In this document: positions 33,701 through 45,226 of the stretch, piece by piece
Layout of the letters: every line of letters starts with the position of its first letter
Numbering within the stretch: the first letter of the stretch is position 1
Assembly: GCA_014058105.1 (NCBI GenBank)
Contig: JACGCM010002671.1
Span: 434,001 to 498,000, forward strand
Origin: Kingdonia uniflora
Taxonomy: Eukaryota > Streptophyta > Magnoliopsida > Ranunculales > Circaeasteraceae
Length of the DNA: 64,000 bases
Direction of reading: 5' to 3'
Made by a program: the position numbers and the translations under genes
Notes under the pieces: generated by a model
Seen by the model: the letters and a program-made list of their open reading frames with translations, nothing else
Told to the model about the DNA's origin: nothing
The model's database searches: none

Positions 33701-35306
33701 TTTGTCAGGTTCTCGGCTCCACCTTCTTCCTTTTTCCATCTTTTTTCTCATTCTCTTCTTCTTCTCGCTTGTGTTTTACGATTTTCTCAGGAGTAGAGAA
33801 CTAGTATTGCCCAAATAGTAGAGTACCATCTTCAAGTGGTAGAGTACTGTCTTTAACTGCAGACATCAAAATTTGTTCTAACATTTTACCATGGTCCTCC
33901 AACTGAGAGCATACCTTAACCACTACAGCTCCGATCTTAGTGGCAGAAAAACTACTACCGATTATAGGTGCACCGACTGCAAGTACACTAACTGCAGGCG
34001 GTTTGATTATAGGTGTACCACCGATTGCAGGTGCTTCGATGTGATTTCTTTAAAATATTCAAATAGATGACGATGACAAAGGGTAATTTAGAAATAACAA
34101 AAAAAGTCTAACAATGACAATAAGCATAAAACAGATGACAAAAAGAGACTTAATAATAAAAGTGGAAATAACAGAGAAAGAAATCAAACAAATGACAAGA
34201 AGAGGATACCAAATGCCAAGCCTAAGAAAATAAAATAATACAAAACCTAAATTAAATGACAAGAAAGCAATAAAATGAATCATTCATACAAAGAATAAAA
34301 GATTACCATGGCCTTTTGCACACGTTTTTACTGCATGTCAGTCTCAGACGCCTTCATAGGTATTATCACCAATTTGGGGTTAGAAAAAAACTTTTTAAAC
34401 GTCACAATTTGGTGATGCTTAAAGGATGACATCTTCTATCCCTGTAACTTAGGTAACAAATGTTTGGATTTATGAATTCTTAGAAACTTCAGGCCAGGAA
34501 TATGGATGAAAGTTTATATCATCAACACCCAGGTGCATCCATACTATGATAAAGCTTTATCCAAATTTTTTATCTGTGGCCAATCGATAATCGGCAAACT
34601 CTACTATTTGACTCCACAAGAAATTATAGACTTTCTTACCCCAAGGGAATTTATTGAACTTTACTAAATCATCTACCAGATCAACATACTTTACCTCAAC
34701 GTTTTTCCCCTTGTTCGGGAGGAGAAATAATAGTATAATTTTTAAGAATGGGTAAAAAATCCCACACGGCAAAGAATAAGAATGGGTAAAAAATGTCAAA
34801 AAATACAAAATGTAATGATAAGAACCTTAGAAAATAATGACCCAAAAATGGCAAATACAATACAAATTTTTTTGGGATGACAAATACAATAAAGAATGAT
34901 GATAAAGCAGACCAAACAAATGACAAATTAGAATCTTACCATGATGTCTTTCTAATTTTGCCTGTTTTAAAGCCCCATCAATTTCCTTCAACCTATATGT
35001 ATTCTTTTTCTTGGGGAATTGCCTCATTTTAAAATTTGTTATATGCTCATGATCAACAAATAAGAACTCATCTGCAATAGGAGAGAGACGTAGCCCAAAA
35101 ATTAGGCAAACATGAATGGGTTTCATCTGAATTATCGTCCCCCCAAATTGGAACTTCATATTACTGAGATGACGATCGAATATCTCCACAACCAACGTCG
35201 ACATTGTCGTTATTGGATCAATCAACAGTAACGGTATAATGCAGGTGGTACGAAAAGCGCCTTTCTCCTCTTCAGGCAGAGCTTCAAACATTTTATAAAG
35301 TCTCAT
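30720..35306 (-). pseudogene. Ulp1-like (C48) cysteine protease gene of a plant transposon
   Basis: A - strand, multi-exon Ulp1-type gene as carried by plant Mutator-like and related elements. N-terminal part (35,306-34,557): LYKMFEALPEEEKGAFRTTC, IHVCLIFGLRLSPIADEF, then FNKFPWGKKVYNFLWSQI, matching the DUF1985-type region with its PWG motif. The middle (34,000-32,200) is Lys/Glu-rich with acidic exons. The C-terminal protease has LHQKQWLDNEVFI (about 31,660), the catalytic His in NDNHWVLCVVSFKG (His codon 31,119-31,121) and the nucleophile Cys in MQPNSNDCRIYMLIFMDNI (30,842-30,844). The usual Gly after that Cys is Arg. Several in-frame stops, such as after SAIHW, indicate decay. The hAT element lies just downstream, between this gene and the Asp-rich tract. 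Confidence 0.65.
32204..32621 (-). repeat. tandem duplication of an exon-intron unit in the Ulp1 gene
   Basis: tgttcctcgacagata at 32,204 recurs at 32,413, a 209-bp offset, and the following intron-like sequence (ataaatgataagag.gatacaagatatgg) and next exon (cttcatcaacat.ttcctcctg) also recur. On the - strand the exons read TSTDQITIVSVEEQ and QISGLSVEEQ, each followed by a related acidic peptide and a gtaactt donor. This is an in-gene exon duplication. Confidence 0.75.
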
Positions 35307-35429
35307 ACTTATACACCGAGAGGTATAATTTTTAACATTAGAGGTGCCCTTCTTGGCTCCACCCTCCTACGTTTGGTTATCCTCATCAAATTGTTCATTT
35401 ACTTCGTTATCAGATTTTATTGTGAAAGA

Positions 35430-36060
35430 AAAAATAAACTTTAATCAAACACTTGGCAGGCAGTAGTTAACCAGACTTTAATCAAATACTTGGTAAGCAG
35501 TAGTCACACAGACGATTTACCACTGAAATAATACTAAAATCACACACACACACACGACTATTGTGAGAAAATGGTTTTTGTGACCGGGACGGTTTTTACA
35601 GTTGTAAATCACATACGCGATGTGTAGAATTTTAATAGTTTTTACAGTTTTTACAGTCGTCATGTAAGAAGAAAGTATTTGAGCAATGGGGATGGTTTTT
35701 AGCGCCAAAGCCAGACAAACTCATGTGAATCGCACATATTACCTAACCCTAAACAACACTAAACAAATGCCAAATAATATAACTGATGGTGACACGGTCT
35801 GTATTATTCAATATAACTATTGCTTAAAAGCGTGACAAATTGGCCTTTAACAAATAACAACAAATGCATGAAATGGTGACAGTGTATGCCTTACACGTCT
35901 CAAAATATAATGACGTGTGTATATCGAGGAATTAAATTTTGACACGTGGCATGATAATATATTTTTAAATGATTTGAACTTTTATTATTATTATTTAGGA
36001 AGTAATATTCATACTTGTGGAGCCCACGACCTTACTTATGGAGCCCACGACCTACAAACC
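35430..36060. repeat. direct repeat upstream of the Ulp1 gene, copy 1
   Basis: Landmarks are actttaatcaaatacttgg (about 35,470), cagtagtcacacagacg, gggatggtttttagcgcc, then tatcgaggaattaaatttt, cacgtggcatgataatata and agcccacgacct. The same order recurs in 36,330-36,770. A short extra copy of its start lies at 35,440. Confidence 0.8.
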
Positions 36061-36329
36061 TACTATAATATTCAAGCAGTTGATATTTTTCTAAACAAAT
36101 AATAAAGTTATACTAAAACAAATGACAAAGTAAACTGAAAAAATGGGAAAGTCGGTATTGATAATGTCAACTAGTTGTTACCAAATGATATAGGTGTCTA
36201 AAAGAATGCCAGAATTCAATTGAATAAATGCAGACGATTTGCCATGGTTTATTCCATGAGTAGAGTACAGTAGATTACCATCTATAGGAGTAAAGTATCA
36301 TCATTTCCTCCATGCCCAAGGAGTAGGGT

Positions 36330-36770
36330 ACCAGTCTTTAATCAAACACTTGGTAGGCAGCAGTCACACAGACAGTTTGTGACAAATAATCGGGACCGTT
36401 TTTGCGGTCGAGTAAGAAGAAGAAACTGTCCGACGAATCGGGATCACTTTTGGCGCAAAAAACCAGATGAACTCCTGTGAACCGCAGGTGATACCTAACC
36501 ATAAACAAGATGGGAAATAGTAACAAAATTGATGATAACCTTCTTACAAATAACAAATCTGGTACAGGGTGGGACAAACTGTCTCGAAACAAATGCCAAG
36601 TAATTCATGAGATAATGACAGTACCTACCTTACACGTATATTGAGGAATTAAATTTGAACATGTGGCATGATAATATATATTTTAAATGATTTAATTTTT
36701 TTTTTCGGAAGTGACATTTGTACTTATAAAGCCCACATGCCTGCAAAAAATAGGTGACATTTTGAAACAG
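36330..36770. repeat. direct repeat upstream of the Ulp1 gene, copy 2
   Basis: Starts tctttaatcaaacacttgg, then cagcagtcacacagacag, gggatcacttttggcgc, tattgaggaattaaattt, catgtggcatgataatata and aagcccacatgcct. It is diverged from copy 1 by many substitutions and indels, so the duplication is old. It lies on the 5' side of the Ulp1 gene, where the element's terminal region would be expected. Confidence 0.8.
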
Positions 36771-37840
36771 GAAACATTTTATTGAACAAATAAAAATGTC
36801 ATGGTGTACAAATGACAGCCAATTCTAAACAAATGTGAAACTTGTGGGAATATAAATGACAGATTTCTGAGCAAAGGAGAAAGTTCTGAGATGACATTGA
36901 TTGCTGGTGTTATAATGACAAAGTTTTTCTTGACAAATGATAAAGAACATGGTAATAACATTTTGCTTGATATAATAGTTTTAAATAAGTTTTAGAATTT
37001 TTTATTATTTTGGATGTGACATTCGTACTAGTAGAGCCCAAAAATAGATGGTTGTCTATTGTTATATTGTAACTTTAGTATGGGCAAAATTGGTTTTTCC
37101 GCTTGCAGTATCGATTTTGGAATTTATTGTTCCCTGGGTCTGATTTTGTAAAGTTGGCATAAAGTAGTATTTATTCTCATAATTTCCGATTGTCGATACA
37201 TGAGTGAAATCAACAATTACTCTTGGGTATATCTCAGACATTATGGGGTCTATTTGTCGATATCTTGGGTGTATCCCAATTTTTGTGTGAATTTAAAAAA
37301 ATTGTAGATTCAGAAACTGTACATCCACCAATATTTATCTTGACTTAAAATGGAGTGTGCGGCTTGCGAAGATACCGTGGCGAGCCCCAAGAGACTAGTT
37401 AGGAGAATGGTGAAAAATGATGAACCCGATGAACTTCCGGATTCCAAAAAAAATAAAAATGGAAAACCGAGATAAAAAGAATGAGAGAGAGTAAGTGAGA
37501 TGTTTACTTTGAGAGAGGGGCAAAGAGTACAATGAGCCTGGACAACTACTTTATATCTAGAGGTGTATGAGAAGTTCTCTACCACCTCAGTTCTTGCCAG
37601 TGATATCTCAAAATGATGGTGATGGAAGACCGAGAGAGAGAGAGAGAGAGTGAGTGAGAGACTAATTTGAGAGTGCATAGAGCACAAGTGAGTTAAGAGA
37701 GAACAATGTTTGAAGTAATTTTTGCAACATTTACAATTTTTACCTCTTAAAACTGTCTTAGGTCAGCAACAAAATAGAACAGTTATGTGGTGAGATTTCA
37801 GTGTTTGGTGTGTGTAACGTTTTTTGAGTGTATGGGAATC
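36771..37840. other. unassigned sequence between Ulp1 element and LINE C
   Basis: A/T-rich to about 37,300, still containing the aacaaatgacaaag-type motif to about 36,950. It is followed by a purine-rich stretch with a (GA)n run at about 37,630-37,652. I see no supported gene. Confidence 0.4.
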
Positions 37841-38138
37841 CATCCTCTAGTGATTTACCTTCCGAGTAACTAGGTGTCTCCACCCCCACCATCTCCCAAC
37901 CAGTTCTCTCTCTCTCCTCTTCCACCCCTCTCCCTCACCACCTTGCTTTATGGATCCACCATAACCTACTCCCCTCACTTCCTCTCTCATAACACTTCCT
38001 GAAGTACACACTCAAATATCTCAGTTATACTTACTCACAATGCTCTCTCAATACCCCACGCAGCCAAGGTAATAACCACATCACCCACTACCAACCGATT
38101 GGTTTCTTTTCTGGCGTTGTTCCCTTTGCTCAACACAT

Positions 38139-40159
38139 ATGTCTCCCTCACCAAGCTGGATGACCCCATCCCGCCTAGACGACAGCGAGTTAGTCAACCT
38201 CATGCAACTTTGCACTACCCACGATCCTAACCCGGTCATTGAGCTCGACCCTTCTAGGTGGGCACAACCCCAAAAACGGTGGCAATTTACGGTAGCTTTT
38301 CGCTCACTCTCAACCAACCTTAAGGAGAACGTCGTATGTGAAGGAGTAAAGCAAGAGTGGGGTAAACTAATTCGGACAATTCCCCCTATTTCGTATGAGA
38401 AACATCTCAAGTCTTCACAGCCAATTTCGATAACCGGCGCGACTATCAAACCTTTCTCTCCTCGCCCCTGGCAAACGTGTACGGTTTTTCAATACTACAA
38501 CAGCCCTATGATCCCCTCCTCTACCCATCGGAGATGGTTTTCAGTCGGTATCTATGTTGGGTACAAGTGGCCGGACTGCCATGCTGCATGCACGACAGTG
38601 ATACTCTTAAAATGATTGGGAACAAAATTGGCGAGCATGTCAAAGACGACCTCAGGAGATGCAAAACGGAACCGCTGCACAATAACTTTGTACGAATCTT
38701 GGTGAACTTGTTCACGGATAAAACGCTGATCACATCTATTCCGATTCAGCGACCAGGGAGTTACGGTACAGCTACTTTGGTGGTTAAATATGAAAGATTG
38801 GAGGGTTACTGCTCGCTATGCGGGCTGATATCACACTCACTCGCAAACTGCAAAAACCTTATACGGCTTAGACAAGACCGGGCAAGAAAAGGAATTGAAG
38901 AACCCATTGTTTACCCATATGGAAGAAATATCCAAGTTAACCCATTCCAAGCATTGGCAGACTTTCCTCCCCAACAGACCCATTTAAACTACCCATTCAA
39001 ACAGGGCCAGACGGAACCAACGAGTACCTCGTCACAAGTTTCGACCGGTGGACAACAGCTAAGAGGAGAAGAAAGGCAGAACGTAGTCGAGTCTTTCTTC
39101 TATAATGCCATGCAACAAATATTAGCATGGTCCCACCTTCAAAGCGTAAACAACACTCATTACTCCGGCCTCTCACCCTTGCCAGAATTGCCGGCAAAGT
39201 CATACTTTGTCTCGAATCAACTCGGTTTTGCAACAACACCGGTAACAATGTCTTATGCCGACAAAAAGTCTCCAACCGGAACAAAGCTTACGAGGGAAGC
39301 TAGGGTTTGCATGCCAAAGCAAAAGCGCACAGGAATCGAGGAGGACAAAATGGTAAGTTTGGTAAACTCAAGTGGAACATTAATTGAGCATGGTCTGGAG
39401 CCAACTTGTCATACAAGTACACCTCACTCAATCCCGTTTGTTTCCTTACGTGGAAGGGAGCCGTTGGCATCCTTTGCAAAATTCAACTCAGACCTGATGG
39501 GGCCCACTCAGAAAACTATTCTAGATCTAAACTCTCATCTGGACCACCAAAAATTACCCAACCTCTTAAGCCTAACCAATTTATCTTTCAAAGTGGAGCA
39601 CCAATGGGCTTCACCGTTGCATACCCGACAGATCTGGCTTGATCCTCTAACTTTTAATAGCCCGAGTCCAAGCCAACCAAAAGCCTTCCAAAACCAAGTC
39701 TTTTCAGCCCAAACAAAATCTATTACAGATTTGAATCTTGAGCTGCCCACCTGCTCCAATTTTCCTCCAAGCCCACCTCCCAATCCCATGAAGCAAGTTA
39801 AAAAACCCAAACCACTAAAATCTACCACAAAGGTCCTCGTTTTAAACCATCTTATTTCCGACAACACTCTGAAATCCCCAACCCCTCTTCGGATGATCGA
39901 ATCTCAGACAAGTTCCCCATCTTTTGACCTCTCCTCGACAGGCAGCTCCGGGTGGAGGGCACTTGTAAGTGAAGATTTTTTTGAGTCCGGCAGTAGGTCG
40001 AAGACAAACTGCATTTACCCTCTGCCGAGGAAGAAAGATACAACAAAGCCTATGATGCTCTTGGAATTCTCTGACGAATCGCCTAACCCGGTCAACGATA
40101 CTCAGAGGAGATCACGACAAGATTCACCTGCGGACACAGCGGATAACGATTTGGAATGA
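38139..40159 (+). pseudogene. LINE C ORF1, DUF4283 / zinc-knuckle protein
   Basis: Begins MSPSPSWMTPSRLDDSELVN. A DUF4283-like region follows (WQFTVAFRSLSTNLKENVVC, SYEKHLKSSQP). One frameshift near 38,430-38,470 moves the frame, after which a single open frame runs to 40,159: VYGFSILQQPYDPLLYPSEM, YLCWVQVAGLP, TATLVVKYERLEGYCSLCGL, and the zinc knuckle CSLCGLISHSLANC (C-x2-C-x4-H-x4-C intact). The long C-terminal tail is Ser/Pro/Asn-rich. Apart from the frameshift it is open, which makes this the youngest-looking LINE in the window. Confidence 0.75.
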
Positions 40160-40839
40160 CCCCCAAAGGTATGGATTTTCATACCATTAGCACGCACACA
40201 CATCTCTTTAGATTCAAACTTGCATGATAATCTCTCCCGCTCTCATTTTCACATGGGTCTATCTTTTGAACAATGGCGTTTTAAAAAGCACACCAAGCAC
40301 AGGCATGCACGTCTAAACACTTCACTTACAAAGCTGGGTTATATAGCTAGGTTTAAATTGCACGCTCCAAAATACTTTTTACTGTATCGTAAGTATAAGA
40401 GGGTTAACAGGCTTTTTCGCACTCAACTGAACCCCTTCAATCTACCCAATGCTCAGTACCACATTAGACCAGGTGAAAACCTTCTCACCTCCTGTTTACA
40501 TATTCTTCTTAAAAGACTTAGGTAAGCCCCGTTACAAGTCTATAGGCAAAACATTGGTGGGCTCGGTGAACACCTCTTGCCATTTGAGAGGAGACTTCTC
40601 ATAGCCAAAGCCCGCACAACGCCTATAGGCCCTCAGAATCCTGAGAAAATCTATACTAAGCAGATACCCCCCCCCCCCCATCAAAACCAACCATCTCCCA
40701 CCTCGACCGGCAACCTAGGACACCTCCGTTCTCGCACATGGCCTCCATCACACCTTCACTCCCTCCACTTGCCTTGGTCTACCAGCTCCTCATATAGGAA
40801 CTCAGCGGAAGCGGGCCCGACACCGGTCCTCGGTTTCCA
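40160..40839 (+). other. LINE C inter-ORF region
   Basis: 680 bp between ORF1 and ORF2, longer than in LINEs A and B. It contains an open frame 40,220-40,525 encoding a basic peptide (KKHTKHRHARLNTSLTKLGY) and a run of 13 C at about 40,669-40,681. The function is unknown; the region may allow ORF2 translation by reinitiation, or the peptide may be a remnant of the ORF1 tail. Confidence 0.4.
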
Positions 40840-43800
40840 ATGATTATTCTCTCATGGAATTGTAGGGGGATAAGTAAGTCGTCCACCCCTAGAGAACTTA
40901 GGACACACAATTCCAAATTCCGCCCTGACATCATCTTCCTTTTTGAGACCAAAGCAGCCAATCCTGAATCCCTCCGAAACCTGGCCAGCTTAGGATTCCC
41001 GCACTCCCACTCGGTCAATGCCACTACCTCCCATGGAGGCAGCCTCTGGCTGTCCTGGCATGACAACATTAACCTTACAATTCTCTCATCATCCCAGAGA
41101 GGGATCGATGCCCTCATTTCCTCCATTGCTAATCATCAATCTCCTGACAGTGAGCATACACACTGGCTTTGCTCCTTCACCTATGGTCCCCCTGAACAGC
41201 AGAACAAACGAAATTACTGGAACACTATTAGGGACATGGCTCCCAATGTGAAGATTCCCTGGCTGATTTTGGCCGACCTTAATAGTATTTCGAACCAAAA
41301 TGAGAAATTCGGGAGGATCCCCTTCGACATGACCGCTCCAAACCCCTTTTATGACTTCATTTTTTACTTTGGCCTTATCGATCTTGGTTTTATGGGGGTC
41401 CCGTTTACTTGGTCTAACAAGAGGAATGGGCGGGAGCTCATTAAACAATGACTGGATATAGCTATCAGCACCGCTCAATGGAGCGCGTGCTTCCTCGATG
41501 CCTCCCTCCTCAATCTCCACATCATTGGTGTGGATCACGGCCCCATCATCCTCAACACCGAACCTAAGAGAACGGAACTACCTAAACAATTTCATTTCCT
41601 CTCGCCCTGGACTAAGCACCCTAGATATCAGGATATCATTAACCAGGCGTGGATAAAAGATCAGCCGGGATCCAGGCCACTTCGGCTCTGCAACAAGCTC
41701 AGACACACTAAAAAAGAGCTCTCAGCCTAGAACAGAGAATATTTCAATGCCAACCCGATTTCCATCCTTAACATTCACAATCAGATTGCCAACATCCAAA
41801 AAGATCAACCTAGCGAAGCAAACATTGCTAGTGAACAAAACCTCCAGAGTCGACTCCAGAACCTCCTGGACATTGAAGAATCCATATGGCGAGAGAAGTC
41901 GCGTGAAACCTGGCTCCGGGAAGGAGACAAGAACACCAAGTTCTTTCACCTGTCCACCATAGGTCACATGAGAGTTAATAATATCAAGAAGATCAAGCGT
42001 CCAGATAGAACATGGGTTCAGGGGAGAAAAGACATCGGCGATACATTCATTCAGCACTTCAAGGATCTTTTCAAACCTTCCCACCCCACCATCAAAGTCG
42101 GTGATCTGAACATCTTTGAAGCATCCATTACCGCAGAGGACAACTCCTTACTTACGAGAGATCCTAGTATGGAAGAGGTCAGAAAAGCCCTCTTCGCCAT
42201 GAATCTGCACAAATCCCCCCTTCCGGATGGTTTCACTCCCTTGTTCTATCAGAAGTTCTGGGACACGGTCAAGCAAGATCTCCATCAAGCCACGATTACT
42301 TTCTTCCAGGCAGGTCATATGCTGGGAGAATTCGACCATACTAATGTTACCCTCATCCCCAAGCACAATAAACCAGAAAAGCCAGAGTACTTCAGACCCA
42401 TCAGTCTCTGCAACGTCAAGCTTAAGATTGTCACCAAGATTATTGCCACTCGGCTCCGACCCTTTCTTGATAAGATTATATCCCCTGCCCAAAATACTTT
42501 TATTCCTGGCCGTCAAATTTATGACAATACTATCATGGCTCAAGAAATACTCAAAACTCTGAAGAAGAAGAAAGGTAAGAAAAACTGCATTGCGATTAAG
42601 CTCGACCTTAGCAAAGCTTTCGATCGAGTGGAGTGGATTTTTCTCGACGACACAATGCGTGCCATGGGATTTTGTGAAAAATGGTGCAACTGGGTCCATC
42701 AATGCATCTCTACCACTGCGCTGTCTTTTACTCTTGAAGGCTCTCCCTATGGTTTCCTTAAGCCAGGAAGGGGTATTCGCCAAGGCGACCCCCTTTCCTC
42801 ATCCCTCTTCCTTATCTGCTCAGAAGTTATGTCCAGAATCTTTCTCCCAAAAGAGAGAAAAGGTACTCTTCATGGTATTAAGACTGCTAGAGGTAGCTCG
42901 CCTGTCTCTCATTTCCTCTTTGTGGATGACAGCTTCATTTTCTGTAATACTACCCTTTTGGAAGCCGACACACTCAAGCAAGCTCTGGATACCTTCACGA
43001 AGGTGTTTGGCCAGGAGATCAACTTTGCAAAATCCTATATCTTATTCAGCAAGAACGACCATCACCGTCATCACAAGATCATCCAAAGGATGCTTCACAT
43101 CAAGAGAGATTCCTACGAAGAAAATACCTTGGTGCCCCCCTTCCTTCGACCGAGCAAAGAGCCTAAATTTCTAGGAGATCATCACTCGAGTGTCTAAGCG
43201 GATTGAAGGTTGAAAAGCAAAATTCCTGTCCCAAGCCGGCCGCATCACCCTTATTAAAGCTGTTAACTCAGCAATCCCTACTTTCCTCGTGTCTGTTTTT
43301 CCCCTCCCTCGCAAAACCTGCAATCAACTTGACTCGATGAACGTGCGTTTTCTTTGGGGTTCAAATAAAGAGGGCAAACCCAAGGCGCACCTTATAAAAT
43401 GGAAAAAGATTTGCAAACCCACCCAATATGGGGGGTTGGGCATTCGTATCGCCATAAACCATAATCAAGCACTAATGGCAAAGCTTTTCTGGCGGGTCAT
43501 CAAAGAACCTGAAAAAGTGTGGTCTTAAAACCTGAAAGCGAACTACTCGCCCAGAGAGTCTATTATGATGGCCATTCCCAAACCTGTCGACTCCTGGATC
43601 TGGAAAGGTATCCTTAAAGCCCGCAACAATATTTGGTCTGAGCTCAGATGGCACATCGGAGATGGAGAAAGCGTGGATATCTGGCTGGAACCCTGGATCC
43701 CAGGTATCAGATTCGGTAGACCTGCTGGACCCGCCCTTAAAACCAGAGACATCATGAAAGTTGTAGCTCATTTAGCCCAATAGCCGCACCTAGAATACGT

Positions 43801-44990
43801 ACCTCATCCAATCTATTTTCCACCCGGACATCGCTAACATGATCATCCACATCCCCCTTAGCAAACACCCCGCGAAAGACATCCTGAGATGGACCAAGGA
43901 AAAGAATGGAATTCTTACAGTCAGATCTGTTCACAATTGTACAACCATCACCCCTCAGGATGAGTGCTTCGTCATTCCCCAACCTCACCCCCCTTCCATC
44001 CCTTGGGAAATTTTTTGGAAGCTCAAAGATCTCGTGCGCATCCAACTGTTCTTATGGAAAATCCTCCAGGACGGTATCCCAACCAAATACAATCTATTGC
44101 ATGGGTCTGAGGACTGGGATACCAACTGCCCCCGATGCGGTCTGGAAGAGGAAACCACCACCCAGGCCCTCTTTTTCTGCCCCAAGATCCGCGATATCTA
44201 GTCTGAGTCCGAACATTTAATCGATTTTAGCAGCTGGTGCTACTCAGAATCGGTGCCCCTCACTCTCATTCGTTACTTTCAGACCCATGGCAGTGCATCT
44301 GACTTTTCATTTTTCTGCAGCTCCGTTAACACCATCTCTTTTGCTATTTGGACCAGCCGAAACGCACTTGTTTTCGAGCAAAAATCAACAACGACGAGGG
44401 ACATTCTGCTCCACGCAAATAAGCTCCACATCCTCCCCAATGATTCCTCGAGCCTTCCTCTCACCATTAGACAAACTCTGATCCAATACCATGTACAGGA
44501 GGGATAGCATATCATTAACGTGGATGCCTCCTGGACTGCCCAGGATAAGGCTGGGGGGTCAAGTTTCACTATTAAAAATCACTTAAATTTGTTTATTTGT
44601 GCAGGTTATGAGCAGGTCAGAGCAGACGATGCTGAAGAAGCCGAGGCGCTCTCAGCTCTTAGGGGTCTGGAGGCGGCTCGGCACCTAGGTCTGCAGAGGA
44701 TCCTTCTTTTATCGGACTGCCAGAGGATAGTCAGGGCGTTTAGAGAGCGGTCAAAGGACCTTAGTTGGGGAGCTCTTACCATTGCTCCAGATTTGAGAGC
44801 AGCTGCTGAGGTTTTTTCGAATTTTAGATTTAAACATGTAAACCGTAGTTGGAACTATTTCGCTCATGCTTTAGCTGCTAGGGGAGTTGGTTCCCCTTTT
44901 TCTTTTTCTTTTGTAGGCCAAGAGGCCAATGACTATGTATCTTCTCTTCCCCCTCGCTCTCTCTTAGGCGAGTTTTATCATATCCTTTCT
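40840..44990 (+). pseudogene. LINE C ORF2, endonuclease-reverse transcriptase-RNase H
   Basis: Starts MIILSWNCRGISKSSTPREL. Endonuclease motifs: FLFETKA, WLILADLNSIS (usual GDFN is ADLN), GVPFTWSN, VDHGPI. Reverse transcriptase, open from 41,968 to 43,197: KSPLPDGFTPLFYQKFW, LIPKHNKPEKPEYFRPISLC, KLDLSKAFDRVEW, GIRQGDPLSSSLFLI and an intact catalytic FLFVDD (42,919-42,930). A frameshift near 43,120 follows. The zinc-binding linker shows CPRCGLEEETTTQALFFCP. RNase H (44,520 onward) shows NVDASWTAQDKAGGSS, EAEALSALRGLEAA and LSDCQRIV, keeping the D-E-D residues. Stops at 41,449, 41,728, 43,212, 43,527, 43,782, 44,200 and 44,506 replace Arg, Trp, Trp, Gln, Trp, Trp and Trp codons. Confidence 0.85.
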
Positions 44991-45014
44991 CTTTTGCCTA
45001 AAAAAAAAAAAAAG

Positions 45015-45226
45015 TTGTGGTTGGGGGTAATAATACGCTCCATTTACTGTTCGCCTAGTCCCCTAAAACCTAAGGACCTCAAAGTACATGTTTTTAGAAC
45101 TTCTGGGGATGTCATATTTAAATTGTCCCACTAAAACCCCGGAGATAAAACCCTCACTCCTCTTTCTCATTTTCCCCAATTCAAATTGGGGTTTCACAAG
45201 GAACAAAAATCATAGCGATTTCGTTC
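45015..45226 (+). promoter_or_regulatory. remaining proximal promoter and 5' UTR of the MORF gene
   Basis: 212 bp between the LINE C poly-A tract and the MORF ATG. catatttaaatt at 45,112-45,123 is a possible TATA box, about 30 bp before a pyrimidine-rich ctcactcctctttctcattt (45,148 onward) that could be the leader. Anything further upstream now lies beyond 7 kb of LINE, so this must contain the core promoter if the gene is expressed, or the LINE end contributes. Confidence 0.35.

Larger units (their letters stand above)
37841..45014 (+). mobile_element. LINE C (L1-like), near full length
   Basis: Contains ORF1 (38,139-40,159), a 680-bp inter-ORF region, and ORF2 with endonuclease, reverse transcriptase, zinc-binding linker and RNase H (40,840 to about 44,990), ending in a 14-A tract at 45,001-45,014. 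It is only distantly related to LINEs A and B. The start is approximate: a pyrimidine-rich leader (37,900-37,960) precedes ORF1, and I could not define a target-site duplication. It inserted 212 bp upstream of the MORF start codon, in the same orientation. Confidence 0.8.

Noticed and set aside
33500..33796. Phe/Leu/Ser-rich + strand open frame resembling a membrane protein
   Set aside because: It is the complement of a Lys/Glu-rich linker of the Ulp1 gene.
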